Below are positions 44,519 through 52,741 of a stretch of DNA of 64,000 nt, piece by piece. Location: NCBI RefSeq assembly GCF_003014475.1, contig NZ_PYGJ01000001.1, forward strand, positions 434,001 to 498,000, written 5' to 3'. The DNA is from Shimia abyssi. Lineage in GTDB: Bacteria; Pseudomonadota; Alphaproteobacteria; Rhodobacterales; Rhodobacteraceae. Position numbers and translations under genes: made by a program. The first letter of the stretch is position 1; each line of letters opens with the position of its first letter. The notes under the pieces were generated by a model. It did no database searches. It had not been told where the DNA came from and saw only the letters and a list, made by a program, of their open reading frames with translations.

Positions 44519-44923
44519 CTATCGCTGGATGCTCTCCAAATAGGCCAAAAGCGCCGCCAACGGGCGTGGCGTGGGTGTAAACACACCGTCATCCGTCTGC
44601 ACAGGCACCAGATCCCCCTCCAGCAAAGCACCAAACTCTGGCATTTCCACACCGTCCACAGGATCACGGCTATACCCGTCGATCTGGCTCAGCACCACGG
44701 TCACTGGAAACGCCCCTCCGGCCCGCCGAGAGATCGTCGTCAGATCACTTGGCGCCGGGTCCAACCCCGCTGAAATCGCCCCGTTCCCGCGCCCGTCCGC
44801 GCCATGACACAACGCGCAATTTTCATCAAAAATTGCTTTTCCTTCAGGGGCTTCCGGCATTTCAGGCTCTGAACAAGCTACGATCACAGCGACCGCACCC
44901 AGACCCAACAAAAGGTTTCTCAC
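44519..44923 (-). CDS. Small c-type cytochrome, lipoprotein form
   Basis: A 134-residue protein with an N-terminal signal ending in a lipobox-like VIVACS, so it is probably a lipid-anchored periplasmic cytochrome. One heme site is CALCHG, with a Met ligand candidate in VEMPEFG. The body PSDLTTISRRAGGAFP recurs in the two genes upstream. It overlaps the second cytochrome by 4 bases and is last of the three. Electron partner unknown. Confidence 0.85.
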   Translation of the reverse strand: MRNLLLGLGAVAVIVACSEPEMPEAPEGKAIFDENCALCHGADGRGNGAISAGLDPAPSDLTTISRRAGGAFPVTVVLSQIDGYSRDPVDGVEMPEFGALLEGDLVPVQTDDGVFTPTPRPLAALLAYLESIQR

Positions 44924-45315
44924 TTCTGCGACTCCTTGAGGTATTCTACGAGGTCCGCCACCGGTTGTGATGTCATAATCGGCTGACCACTCGGGGCCTT
45001 AAGCGCAACATCGATCCCCTCGAAAAAGTCGCCATAAACCGGCATCGGACTGCCGTGACTCACCAAGGGATCGCGCCCATCGATACGTTTGATCACCCGA
45101 ACCAACGGAAATTCCCCATTGTTTTCATCACTTAGCACCGTCAAATCTACCGGTTTGACCACCATAACGCCCGCCATTGGCCCTTGTCCAGTCAGCTCAA
45201 CCCCATGGCACGCTGCACAATGGTTCCGATAAATCGCCGCCCCCTCTATGGCATCCGCCGCGTACAAAGCCCCAGGTAAAACCATGATTACAAAAGATAA
45301 AGCCAAACCCTTCAT
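44920..45315 (-). CDS. Small c-type cytochrome, middle of three
   Basis: A 131-residue secreted cytochrome. The start at 45315 has GGAGGAG 8 bases upstream and gives a clean signal peptide (MKGLALSFVIMVLPGALYA); an ATG at 45333 overlapping the previous stop would add six residues. Heme site CAACHG; Met candidate in GSPMPVYG. It shares the motif VDLTVLSDENNGEFP and IDGRDPL with its neighbours. Confidence 0.85.
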   Translation of the reverse strand: MKGLALSFVIMVLPGALYAADAIEGAAIYRNHCAACHGVELTGQGPMAGVMVVKPVDLTVLSDENNGEFPLVRVIKRIDGRDPLVSHGSPMPVYGDFFEGIDVALKAPSGQPIMTSQPVADLVEYLKESQK

Positions 45316-45332
45316 CACATCATCTCCTCCCA

Positions 45333-45695
45333 TCAACGCTGCAAACTTTCAACATAATCCACCAACGGCCCGAGCCTCAGCTCCTCGCCCCCCAAAGTCT
45401 GTGCAAACTCAGGCATCGCCGCACTGAACGCATCCGATCGCGCGTGCCCGTCCACCACATCCGTCACGTACTGCGCCGGAAAAGCTCCGCCATTGTTCCT
45501 TGCCAGCACTGTCAAATCTGAAGGCGGCCCAAACAAATTTTCGGCAAACGGACCATCCCCCATCCCAGTAACTCCATGGCATTGTTGACAGTTTTCTTCA
45601 TATGTGCTCTTGCCGTCCGCCAATGTCAGCCCGCAGCTGACCAGTACACCGGCCACACAAACCCACGGTAAAACCACTCTCGTTGCGCCTCGCAT
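45333..45695 (-). CDS. Small c-type cytochrome, first of three
   Basis: A 120-residue cytochrome. GGAGGCGGAG lies just before the start at 45695. Heme site CQQCHG; Met candidate in AAMPEFA; shared PSDLTVLARNNGGAFP motif. The signal sequence ends near VLVSCGLTLADG and could be a lipobox. It heads the three-gene cytochrome operon; the three proteins are clearly related to each other. Confidence 0.85.
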   Translation of the reverse strand: MRGATRVVLPWVCVAGVLVSCGLTLADGKSTYEENCQQCHGVTGMGDGPFAENLFGPPSDLTVLARNNGGAFPAQYVTDVVDGHARSDAFSAAMPEFAQTLGGEELRLGPLVDYVESLQR

Positions 45696-45844
45696 AACTC
45701 CGCCTCCTTCACGTCCTCGCCGCCCAACTGTGCCATGACCAGCCCTTCGCGACTTTGACCCTGATCATATCGCGTGACATATCCCAAAACCCTCGCCATG
45801 CTCTGCTCAGAAACCATGCCAGAGCCAAACGTGACCACTTTCAT
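45626..45844 (-). CDS. Possible small protein overlapping the first cytochrome gene
   Basis: An open frame of 72 residues from ATG 45844 overlaps the cytochrome start by 70 bases in another frame. It has balanced amino-acid use and ends in a Trp/Tyr-rich tail (WFYRGFVWPVYW). No family is recognised. The weak ribosome site and the long overlap speak against it; codon use and its place just upstream of the operon speak for it. Confidence 0.3.
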   Translation of the reverse strand: MKVVTFGSGMVSEQSMARVLGYVTRYDQGQSREGLVMAQLGGEDVKEAELCEAQREWFYRGFVWPVYWSAAG

Positions 45845-45914
45845 GCCACCACCAGACAAGCCGCAGACGTTTCCCACACGATAGACTTAGTCTCAGGATA
45901 ACAGGATCTTACAG

Positions 45915-46361
45915 ATGCACTCTACAGCTGCTTACGCGCTCACAATGTTGGTTGCCGGGATCGGAATCCCTATGCTCGCAGCTCTAAACGCGGCCCTCGG
46001 CCAGCGCATAGGTGCTCCCTTCGCGGCAAGCGTTATTCTCTTCACAGTCGCCTTTTTCTGCGCAGTTGTAGTTGCCTCTCTGACCGGCCAGCTACCACGC
46101 GTCACCGCCGCCGCATCCGCGCCCAAACACCTGTTTCTGGCGGGCGCGTTGGTGGCGTTTTATGTGCTGTCGATAACGTGGGTCGCTCCCCGCTTTGGTG
46201 TTGGAAACGCTGTATTTTTCGTGCTTCTTGGCCAACTTATCTCGGCGGCGGCCATCGATCATTTCGGCCTCTTTGGCGCACAAATGTCGCCGCTGTCCCT
46301 GTCTCGTGCCGGTGGCATCGCCATGATGGCCGCAGGGGTTTGGCTCACACAGGCAGGTTAG
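45915..46361 (+). CDS. DMT-family small transporter (DUF606/YdcZ-like)
   Basis: A 148-residue membrane protein with about five helices. The repeats [21 protein letters not shown] and [20 protein letters not shown] match the DUF606/YdcZ group of the drug/metabolite transporter superfamily. Proteins of this half-size often work as pairs, but here only one gene is seen. It overlaps lolD tail-to-tail by 4 bases. Substrate unknown. Confidence 0.85.
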   Translation: MHSTAAYALTMLVAGIGIPMLAALNAALGQRIGAPFAASVILFTVAFFCAVVVASLTGQLPRVTAAASAPKHLFLAGALVAFYVLSITWVAPRFGVGNAVFFVLLGQLISAAAIDHFGLFGAQMSPLSLSRAGGIAMMAAGVWLTQAG

Positions 46362-47041
46362 TCCGGCACAAGCAAGCCATTTTCAAGCCGCAAAACACGA
46401 TCCATACGCGCCGCAAGTTCCATGTTGTGCGTCGCGATCAACGCAGAGAGGCCAGTACCGCGCACCAAATCCACCAGCGCTGCAAACACCTGGTCCGACG
46501 TCCCCGGATCAAGGTTGCCGGTCGGTTCATCTGCCAACAAAATCCGAGGCTTATTCGCCAAAGCTCGACAAAAAGCGACCCGCTGCTGCTCGCCACCAGA
46601 CAAGGCCGCTGGTCTGTGCCCAGCGCGCTCCGCCACTCCGACCTGGCCCAGCAATGCCATGGCCCGCGCGTCCGCTTCTTCCCGCCCGACTCCGTTGGCC
46701 AACTGAGGCAGAACAACGTTTTCCTGTGCGTTAAACTCGGGCAGCAAGTGATGGAACTGATAGACAAATCCGACATCGCGCCGCCGGGCTGCGGTGCGCC
46801 GTCTGTCAGAGCGGCCACTCAACACTTCGCCACCGATCTCGACATCGCCGCCATCCGGCTTGTCCAGCAACCCCGCAATATGAAGTAGCGTTGACTTTCC
46901 AGCCCCCGACGGCGCAACAAGCGCAACCATTTCGCCAGCATTCAATGACAAATCCACGCCGCGCAACACATCCACTTCGCCGGGTAAACCTTTGTTATAC
47001 TTTTTTGTAATAGCCTTTAGCTCAAGCACAACATCACTCAT
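46358..47041 (-). CDS. lolD: Lipoprotein-releasing ABC ATPase LolD
   Basis: A 227-residue ABC ATPase with Walker [10 protein letters not shown], signature [15 protein letters not shown], Walker [14 protein letters not shown] and His in [11 protein letters not shown]. It powers extraction of outer-membrane lipoproteins from the inner membrane by LolC/LolE. It overlaps the permease gene by 8 bases, and the pair sits next to proS as in many alphaproteobacteria. Confidence 0.93.
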   Translation of the reverse strand: MSDVVLELKAITKKYNKGLPGEVDVLRGVDLSLNAGEMVALVAPSGAGKSTLLHIAGLLDKPDGGDVEIGGEVLSGRSDRRRTAARRRDVGFVYQFHHLLPEFNAQENVVLPQLANGVGREEADARAMALLGQVGVAERAGHRPAALSGGEQQRVAFCRALANKPRILLADEPTGNLDPGTSDQVFAALVDLVRGTGLSALIATHNMELAARMDRVLRLENGLLVPD

Positions 47042-48311
47042 AGCGCAACGCCTCGACCGGGTTCATGCGCGCCGCGCGGCGTGCAGGAAAGATGGTGACG
47101 ACAAATGACAAGCCAAGTGACAGGCCGACGGCGCTCAAGACGTCCATCAGTTCAAGTCTGGCTGGCAAATGATAAATTCCCCGAATGGCTGGATCCCACG
47201 TTCCGCCGCCCATGATCATATTTACAAATCCGAACACTGGATCAATATAGATCGCACAAAGACATCCGAGCGTCACGCCGAGAATGGTTCCAATGAGGCC
47301 GGTAAAGGCTCCGCATATAAAGAAAATTCGCAGGACAGATCCCTCGGTCAACCCCATCGTCCGCAAGATGCCAATGTCTCGCCCCTTGTTCTTAACCAAC
47401 ATTATCAGACCGGACACAATATTCATGGCGGCAATCAATACGAGGATCGACAGGATGATGAACATCACATTATCCTCGACCTCCAAAGCGCGCAAAAACC
47501 CGCCTGAAGCATCCTCCCATGTCCAGACCAGCACACGATCCCCTCCTGCCTGCATCAACGGAACGGCCATTGAGTTGACCTGCTCAGCTTGATCAACCAT
47601 CACTTCAATTTCGTCCGCTACCCCGTCGCGATTAAAGAAGGATTGCGCCTCAGCAAATGGCAGATAGACCCGTGTTCGATCAATATCATACCGCCCAGCC
47701 GAGAAAATATAGACGACCTCATATGCATTTACACGCGGAGACGTCCCAAACGCGGTTCTAACGCCGTTTGGAGAAATGATCTTGATCCTATCTCCCACCG
47801 ATGCACCCAATTCGCGGGCGACTCCGGATCCAATGGCGATACCCTCGTTAAACCGGTTGATATCACCTTCGCCCGTTTCAGGATCCGCAATGCGCGGCAG
47901 TTGCAAAAGGTTTTCATGCCGGATTCCAAAGACTTCTACACCAGCGTTACGGCTGCGCATATTCGCCATAACCTGCCCTTTGACCAAAGGTGCTGCGCGG
48001 GTCACACCGGGTACGTTGCGCAGCCTTTCCGCCATTGCTTCATAGTCATGAATGGTCCGGTCGAGCTTGCCATTCTCGGCCACAACGCCGGTTTGATAGA
48101 TCGTGACATGAGCGTTCGCCCCTAGAATAGTGTCTACGAACTCAGCCCGAAAACCAGAGCGCACCGCAAGGGTCGCGATCAGCGCAAAAACCGCCAGCGT
48201 AATGCCAACGAGGCTGATCCAGGTCATCACGCTGACGCCACCTTCGGCTTTGCGCGCACGTAAATAGCGCCAGGCAATCATCCACTCGAATGCGGCAAAA
48301 GGGGGGGTCAT
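47034..48311 (-). CDS. Lipoprotein-releasing ABC permease LolC/LolE
   Basis: A 425-residue permease with four membrane helices: the first at about 28-50 ([20 protein letters not shown]) and three in the C-terminal 150 residues, with a large periplasmic domain between. The end motif [18 protein letters not shown] is typical of the FtsX-like family. Alphaproteobacteria usually have one LolC/E-type permease that forms a homodimer, so the letter is left open. Confidence 0.92.
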   Translation of the reverse strand: MTPPFAAFEWMIAWRYLRARKAEGGVSVMTWISLVGITLAVFALIATLAVRSGFRAEFVDTILGANAHVTIYQTGVVAENGKLDRTIHDYEAMAERLRNVPGVTRAAPLVKGQVMANMRSRNAGVEVFGIRHENLLQLPRIADPETGEGDINRFNEGIAIGSGVARELGASVGDRIKIISPNGVRTAFGTSPRVNAYEVVYIFSAGRYDIDRTRVYLPFAEAQSFFNRDGVADEIEVMVDQAEQVNSMAVPLMQAGGDRVLVWTWEDASGGFLRALEVEDNVMFIILSILVLIAAMNIVSGLIMLVKNKGRDIGILRTMGLTEGSVLRIFFICGAFTGLIGTILGVTLGCLCAIYIDPVFGFVNMIMGGGTWDPAIRGIYHLPARLELMDVLSAVGLSLGLSFVVTIFPARRAARMNPVEALRYE

Positions 48312-48533
48312 GTTTGCTCCGGTTATTATTGGCGGCGACCGTAGGCGTGCACCACTATCGGGTCAAGGGCAACTCAAACAGCGCAAACTCCCGATACTGC
48401 CGTTCTGTTGAGACCCGAGGCCAGCTCATGTTGCCACCTTCACCGTCGAGGTGAGAAATGCCAAAAATCAACGTGAAAACTAACATCCACGATATCAGTC
48501 AAGTCTTGTCAGTCGTTTCACCGCATCAAACCG

Positions 48534-48552
48534 CCGGCCCCACAGGGGCCGG
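48534..48552 (-). terminator. Hairpin after proS
   Basis: A perfect 8-bp stem CCGGCCCC-ACA-GGGGCCGG starts 28 bases after the proS stop. The minus-strand side is followed by CGGTTTGATG, so the T-run is short. The rest of 48312-48580 shows no gene. Confidence 0.6.
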
Positions 48553-48580
48553 GACAAACTGCGCGCCAAAGGCGCACCTT

Positions 48581-49918
48581 TTACAAACCGGCGTAGATCT
48601 TCGCGATTTTTTCGACGGCCTGCTCTGGCGGCAACTCTTCGCTTTCACCAGTACGACGGCATGTCAGCTCGACAACGCCGTTTTTTAACCCCCGTGGCCC
48701 GACGGTGATCCGCCAAGGCAGCCCGATCAGATCCATTGTCGCGAATTTTCCACCTGCACGCTCTTTGCGGTCATCGTAAAGAGGTTCAAGTCCCAGTGCG
48801 ACCAGAGATTTGTAAAGCGCGTCACACGCCCCATCCGCCGCTTCGTCGCCCTGTTTCAGGTTCACAATACCGCAATGGAACGGTGTCACGCCCTCCGGCC
48901 AAATAATACCCTTTTCGTCATGGCTTGCTTCGATGATCGCACCAAGCAGGCGTGACACACCAATACCGTGGCTTCCCATGTGCACAGGAACAGAACCGCC
49001 CTCAGGTGTCTGCACTGTTGCCCCCAATGCGTCAGAATACTGTGTGCCGAAATAGAAAATCTGTCCAACTTCGATCCCGCGTGCCACGCGGCGGCGATCT
49101 TCGGGCACCTGGTCAAACAGGGCTTTATCATGGGTTTCATCCGTGCGTGCGTAGCGGCTGGTGAACTCATCCATAACCGCCTGACATTGCGCGACGTTAT
49201 CGAAATCAATCTCGCGATCACCAAATTTCAGTTCGGTAATTTCGCTGTCATAGAACACTTCGGACTCGCCGGTCTCTGCCAGCACAAGGAATTCATGCGT
49301 GTAATCCCCGCCGATTGGGCCAGAATCCGCGCGCATTGGGATGGCTTGAAGACCCATGCGCTCATAGGTGCGGAGATAGCTGACAAGATGACGGTTATAA
49401 GCGTGCAACGCATCCTCTTTTGTCAGATCAAAGTTATATCCGTCCTTCATGTAAAACTCACGCCCACGCATCACACCGAAACGGGGACGAATTTCATCGC
49501 GAAATTTCCACTGAATTTGATACAGAGTTAGCGGCAAGTCCTTATAGCTCTTGACATGGCTGCGGAAAACGTCAGTGAACATTTCTTCGGCGGTTGGCGA
49601 AAACAACATGTCCCGTCCGTGACGGTCCTGCACACGCAGCATCTCTTCGCCATACCCATCATAGCGACCGCTTTCGCGCCAAAGGTCTGCTGATTGCATC
49701 GTGGGCATCAGCATTGGAATATGCCCGGCACGCATCTGTTCTTCGTGGACGATATTTTCCAACTTGCGGAGCACCTTGAAGCCCATCGGCAGCCAAGAGT
49801 AAATTCCGGCGCTCGCTTGCTTGATCATGCCTGCACGCAGCATGTAACGGTGGCTGACGATTTGAGCCTCAGAAGGCGTTTCCTTGAGAACGGGCAGGAA
49901 ATAACGGGACAAGCGCAT
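48581..49918 (-). CDS. proS: Prolyl-tRNA synthetase
   Basis: A 445-residue class II synthetase of the short bacterial (ProS type 2) form. Motif 2 is in [23 protein letters not shown], and motif 3 in [13 protein letters not shown]; an anticodon-binding domain ends the protein. It lacks the editing (INS) domain, as usual in alphaproteobacteria. The start at 49918 gives the family N-terminus [15 protein letters not shown]; the open frame goes 200 bases further upstream, without similarity. Confidence 0.95.
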   Translation of the reverse strand: MRLSRYFLPVLKETPSEAQIVSHRYMLRAGMIKQASAGIYSWLPMGFKVLRKLENIVHEEQMRAGHIPMLMPTMQSADLWRESGRYDGYGEEMLRVQDRHGRDMLFSPTAEEMFTDVFRSHVKSYKDLPLTLYQIQWKFRDEIRPRFGVMRGREFYMKDGYNFDLTKEDALHAYNRHLVSYLRTYERMGLQAIPMRADSGPIGGDYTHEFLVLAETGESEVFYDSEITELKFGDREIDFDNVAQCQAVMDEFTSRYARTDETHDKALFDQVPEDRRRVARGIEVGQIFYFGTQYSDALGATVQTPEGGSVPVHMGSHGIGVSRLLGAIIEASHDEKGIIWPEGVTPFHCGIVNLKQGDEAADGACDALYKSLVALGLEPLYDDRKERAGGKFATMDLIGLPWRITVGPRGLKNGVVELTCRRTGESEELPPEQAVEKIAKIYAGL

Positions 49919-50834
49919 GATGGCTCCTTGCGACAAATTGGCGGCGTTGCAAAAGTCGTTTATGGCTTTGTTCTGTGGCACACAAGGGCGTCTCGCTGGT
50001 CGCATCTGATTTGATTGTTGTTTTATACGCCGCCGCCTCACACTTGGGGCAGTCAACGACAGCGCAAATGAGGTAGAGTTCAGACGGTTCAATTGGCTGC
50101 ACCGCACCAAAGTCAAAGTCAAAGTTACTCCTGCGATCTTGGCTCACGGAACATTTCTTCGAAGCAAGTAATCAATCTGCACGAAAACCGCGGATTTTCG
50201 CGCCCCCAGAATGGACGCTCTATCGCCTATTCTCTGGACTGAACGAGCCAATGATTGAGAACCTTTAGCGACGCGATCGCACGCGCTCTACTTTCGACTT
50301 CAAGCAGTTTACGAGACGTTTTACGTGCTTGTCCAAGTCACCGCATCGCAACCCCCAAAGAACGCAAATGTTCGAAACCGGCATTCCTTCTGCCGTCCGC
50401 TCGAGGGTTTCGCGTTGGCGCCCTGTGGGCCGCAGTCGCCCGAAAGGCAAAGCCAACTGGCTGATGTGAAACTGCTTGATGGTACCCTTAGGCCGCAATT
50501 CCAAGCCTGAAGCAGAACCACGTTTGCGCAAAAATTGGCGCACTCAAATGCCATCCAAGCCTATGCAATAACGCCCTTAGCCCAGCCGGCTTAAGCCGAG
50601 GACGTTTGAGAAACCGATTTGTTGTCGCGCCGCGAAAGGTTGGGCGCCACCACGTCGAGGTCGCTCCGGAAAACTCCCGGTTTTGGTAACCCAAGCAAAT
50701 GGCCTTCGCAAAGCTGGCATATCGTCGAGTGTTTGCAAGCTCGCGCCGCTTCCAGTGGCCTCCTTTAACCCGCCTGCCCTTGCAACCCGCTTCGGATTAG
50801 TCAATCTCTTGGACAGTGATTCAGGAGACGCACT
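49919..50834. other. Gene-free stretch of about 900 bases upstream of proS
   Basis: No open frame here has convincing codon use, ribosome site or family motif; the short frames on both strands look like chance. I see no tRNA or rRNA and no strong repeat. The base composition is less GC-rich than the neighbouring genes. The left part should hold the proS promoter, the right part the promoter of the AI-2E gene. It could hide a decayed gene or a small RNA, but nothing shows it. Confidence 0.5.
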
Positions 50835-51902
50835 ATGGCACTGCCCGTTCGCGACCAGCTCAGGTACTGGGGTTTGGCAGCTATCATAATTTTTGCCGCC
50901 CTTTGGTTTCTGGGCAATATCTTACTACCTTTCATTCTGGGTGGCGCAATTGCGTATTTTCTCGATCCGGTGGCTGACCGGTTAGAAGGTATGGGCTTTA
51001 AGCGCGTTACCGCGACGGTCATCATTACGCTGGTCGGGGTGTTGACTTTTGTCATCGGCGCGCTTGCGGTTGTTCCCACTTTGATCCATCAGGCGGCAGC
51101 ACTGTTTGATACGATGCCACAGCTTTTTCGCGATCTTCAGGCCTTTATCTCCACAAATTTCCCATCACTCTCGCGTCCGGATTCCGTGATGCATCAATCC
51201 CTTGTCTCCCTTGGCGAGGCGATCAAGGAACGTGGTGGCGAATTGTTTCAGACGGTTCTTACCTCTGCGCTTTCGGTGATCAACATTGTCATGCTGTTGG
51301 TCATTGTGCCGGTGGTGGCCTTTTATTTGCTACTCGACTGGGATCGCATGGTGGCCGAAGTAGACAAGCTTTTGCCACGTGATCACCTGCCAGTTATTCG
51401 TAGACTGGCGGCAGAGGTGGACAATACTCTGGCATCATTTGTACGTGGCATGGGTACTGTATGCCTGATACTTGGAACCTACTACGCCATCGCGCTCATG
51501 CTTGTCGGGCTGCAGTTCGGTCTGGTTGTTGGTGCCATTGCTGGCATGGTGACATTTATTCCTTATCTTGGTGCGCTTATTGGTGGTGCATTGGCCATTG
51601 GATTGGCGCTATTTCAATTTTGGGGCGACTGGGTGTCAATTGGGCTGGTCGCAGGTGTGTTTGCTATTGGCCAAGTGGTTGAAGGCAACTTTTTAACGCC
51701 CAAGCTTGTCGGAAGCTCTGTCGGCCTGCACCCTGTTTGGCTGTTGATTGCATTGTCCGTTTTTGGAGCGCTGTTCGGCTTTGTGGGGATGCTGGTTGCT
51801 GTTCCGGTTGCCGCCGCGATTGGTGTTTTGGCGCGTTTCGGAACCGGGCAATATATGTCATCGCGGCTCTATTTGGGCCTGAGCATGGACGAAGACGACT
51901 GA
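50835..51902 (+). CDS. AI-2E-family transporter (PerM-like)
   Basis: A 355-residue membrane protein of the AI-2E/PerM family with about eight helices. Typical pieces are FILGGAIAYFLDPVADRLE near 33-52 and VIVPVVAFYLLLDWDRM near 155-172, plus GNFLTPKLVGSSVGLHPV near 280. Family members are exporters of unknown or varied substrates; the name does not prove autoinducer transport. It lies 3 bases before the Hda-like gene, as often seen in alphaproteobacteria. Confidence 0.9.
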   Translation: MALPVRDQLRYWGLAAIIIFAALWFLGNILLPFILGGAIAYFLDPVADRLEGMGFKRVTATVIITLVGVLTFVIGALAVVPTLIHQAAALFDTMPQLFRDLQAFISTNFPSLSRPDSVMHQSLVSLGEAIKERGGELFQTVLTSALSVINIVMLLVIVPVVAFYLLLDWDRMVAEVDKLLPRDHLPVIRRLAAEVDNTLASFVRGMGTVCLILGTYYAIALMLVGLQFGLVVGAIAGMVTFIPYLGALIGGALAIGLALFQFWGDWVSIGLVAGVFAIGQVVEGNFLTPKLVGSSVGLHPVWLLIALSVFGALFGFVGMLVAVPVAAAIGVLARFGTGQYMSSRLYLGLSMDEDD

Positions 51903-51905
51903 GCC

Positions 51906-52571
51906 ATGGCTGAGCAACTTCCTTTTGATTTGCCAGTACGTGCAGCACTGGCGCGGGATGACTTTTTTGTTAGCCCGGCCAATGCTTTGGCGTTGGGTTT
52001 GGTGGAAAGCTGGCCAAACTGGCCCAGCGGCAAACTGATCCTCTCGGGCCCCTCAGGCGCTGGAAAGACTCACCTAACACATGTGTGGGCAGCGTTGTCA
52101 GGGGCGCATATCTTGTCGGCTCAGGATCTGCATTCGGCTGACATACCAACTCTCGCGCGCAAGCCCGTGGCGGTTGAGGATATCCCAGCGATCGCCAAGG
52201 ATGCCGAAGCCCAAACCGCGCTGTTCCACTTGCACAATCTCACTTTGGCAGAGGGCCAAAGCCTTTTGTTAACGGGTTCAGGAGAGCCCAAGCACTGGGG
52301 ATTAACTCTGCCGGACCTTATGAGCCGAATGCAAGGCACCACCGTGGTCGCTCTGGAACAGCCTGACGACATGTTGCTTATGGCGGTCATGGCTAAGCAG
52401 TTTTCCGACCGCCAGCTCGCACCCAGCCCGGATACAATTTCTTATCTGATCAAGCACATGGACCGTTCTTTTGCCGATGCGACGCGGATTGTGATGGCGC
52501 TTGACCAACTTTCATTGAGCGAGAAACGCCCAATCACGCGCGCATTGGCGAAACGTGTCCTAGTGTCCTAA
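51906..52571 (+). CDS. Hda/DnaA-like regulatory ATPase
   Basis: A 221-residue AAA+ protein related to DnaA domain III without the DNA-binding domain. Walker A is GPSGAGKTHLTHVW; the sensor 2-like end ITRALAKRVL is visible. Hda-type proteins work with the beta clamp to switch DnaA to its ADP form and prevent re-initiation. The N-terminal clamp-binding motif is expected as EQLPFDLPVR (QLPFDL). It is co-transcribed with the AI-2E gene. Confidence 0.88.
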   Translation: MAEQLPFDLPVRAALARDDFFVSPANALALGLVESWPNWPSGKLILSGPSGAGKTHLTHVWAALSGAHILSAQDLHSADIPTLARKPVAVEDIPAIAKDAEAQTALFHLHNLTLAEGQSLLLTGSGEPKHWGLTLPDLMSRMQGTTVVALEQPDDMLLMAVMAKQFSDRQLAPSPDTISYLIKHMDRSFADATRIVMALDQLSLSEKRPITRALAKRVLVS

Positions 52572-52741
52572 ATCAAGGCTCGGCATTCTCGTCCAACACA
52601 TTCATTCCGCACTGATAATGCGATCAATCAAGTGATCGACCTTTAGGCAAACTGGGCCACGTGCCACCGACCTGCTGGACGGCCTGCCCGTTCCCGCCTA
52701 GTGTTATGTTTCCGTTACCCAATTCCTATATTGGCCATTTC

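Noticed and set aside
50255-50804. Several short frames on both strands between proS and the AI-2E gene
   Set aside because: No ribosome sites, no motif, Arg/Gly/Pro-rich; treated as non-coding.
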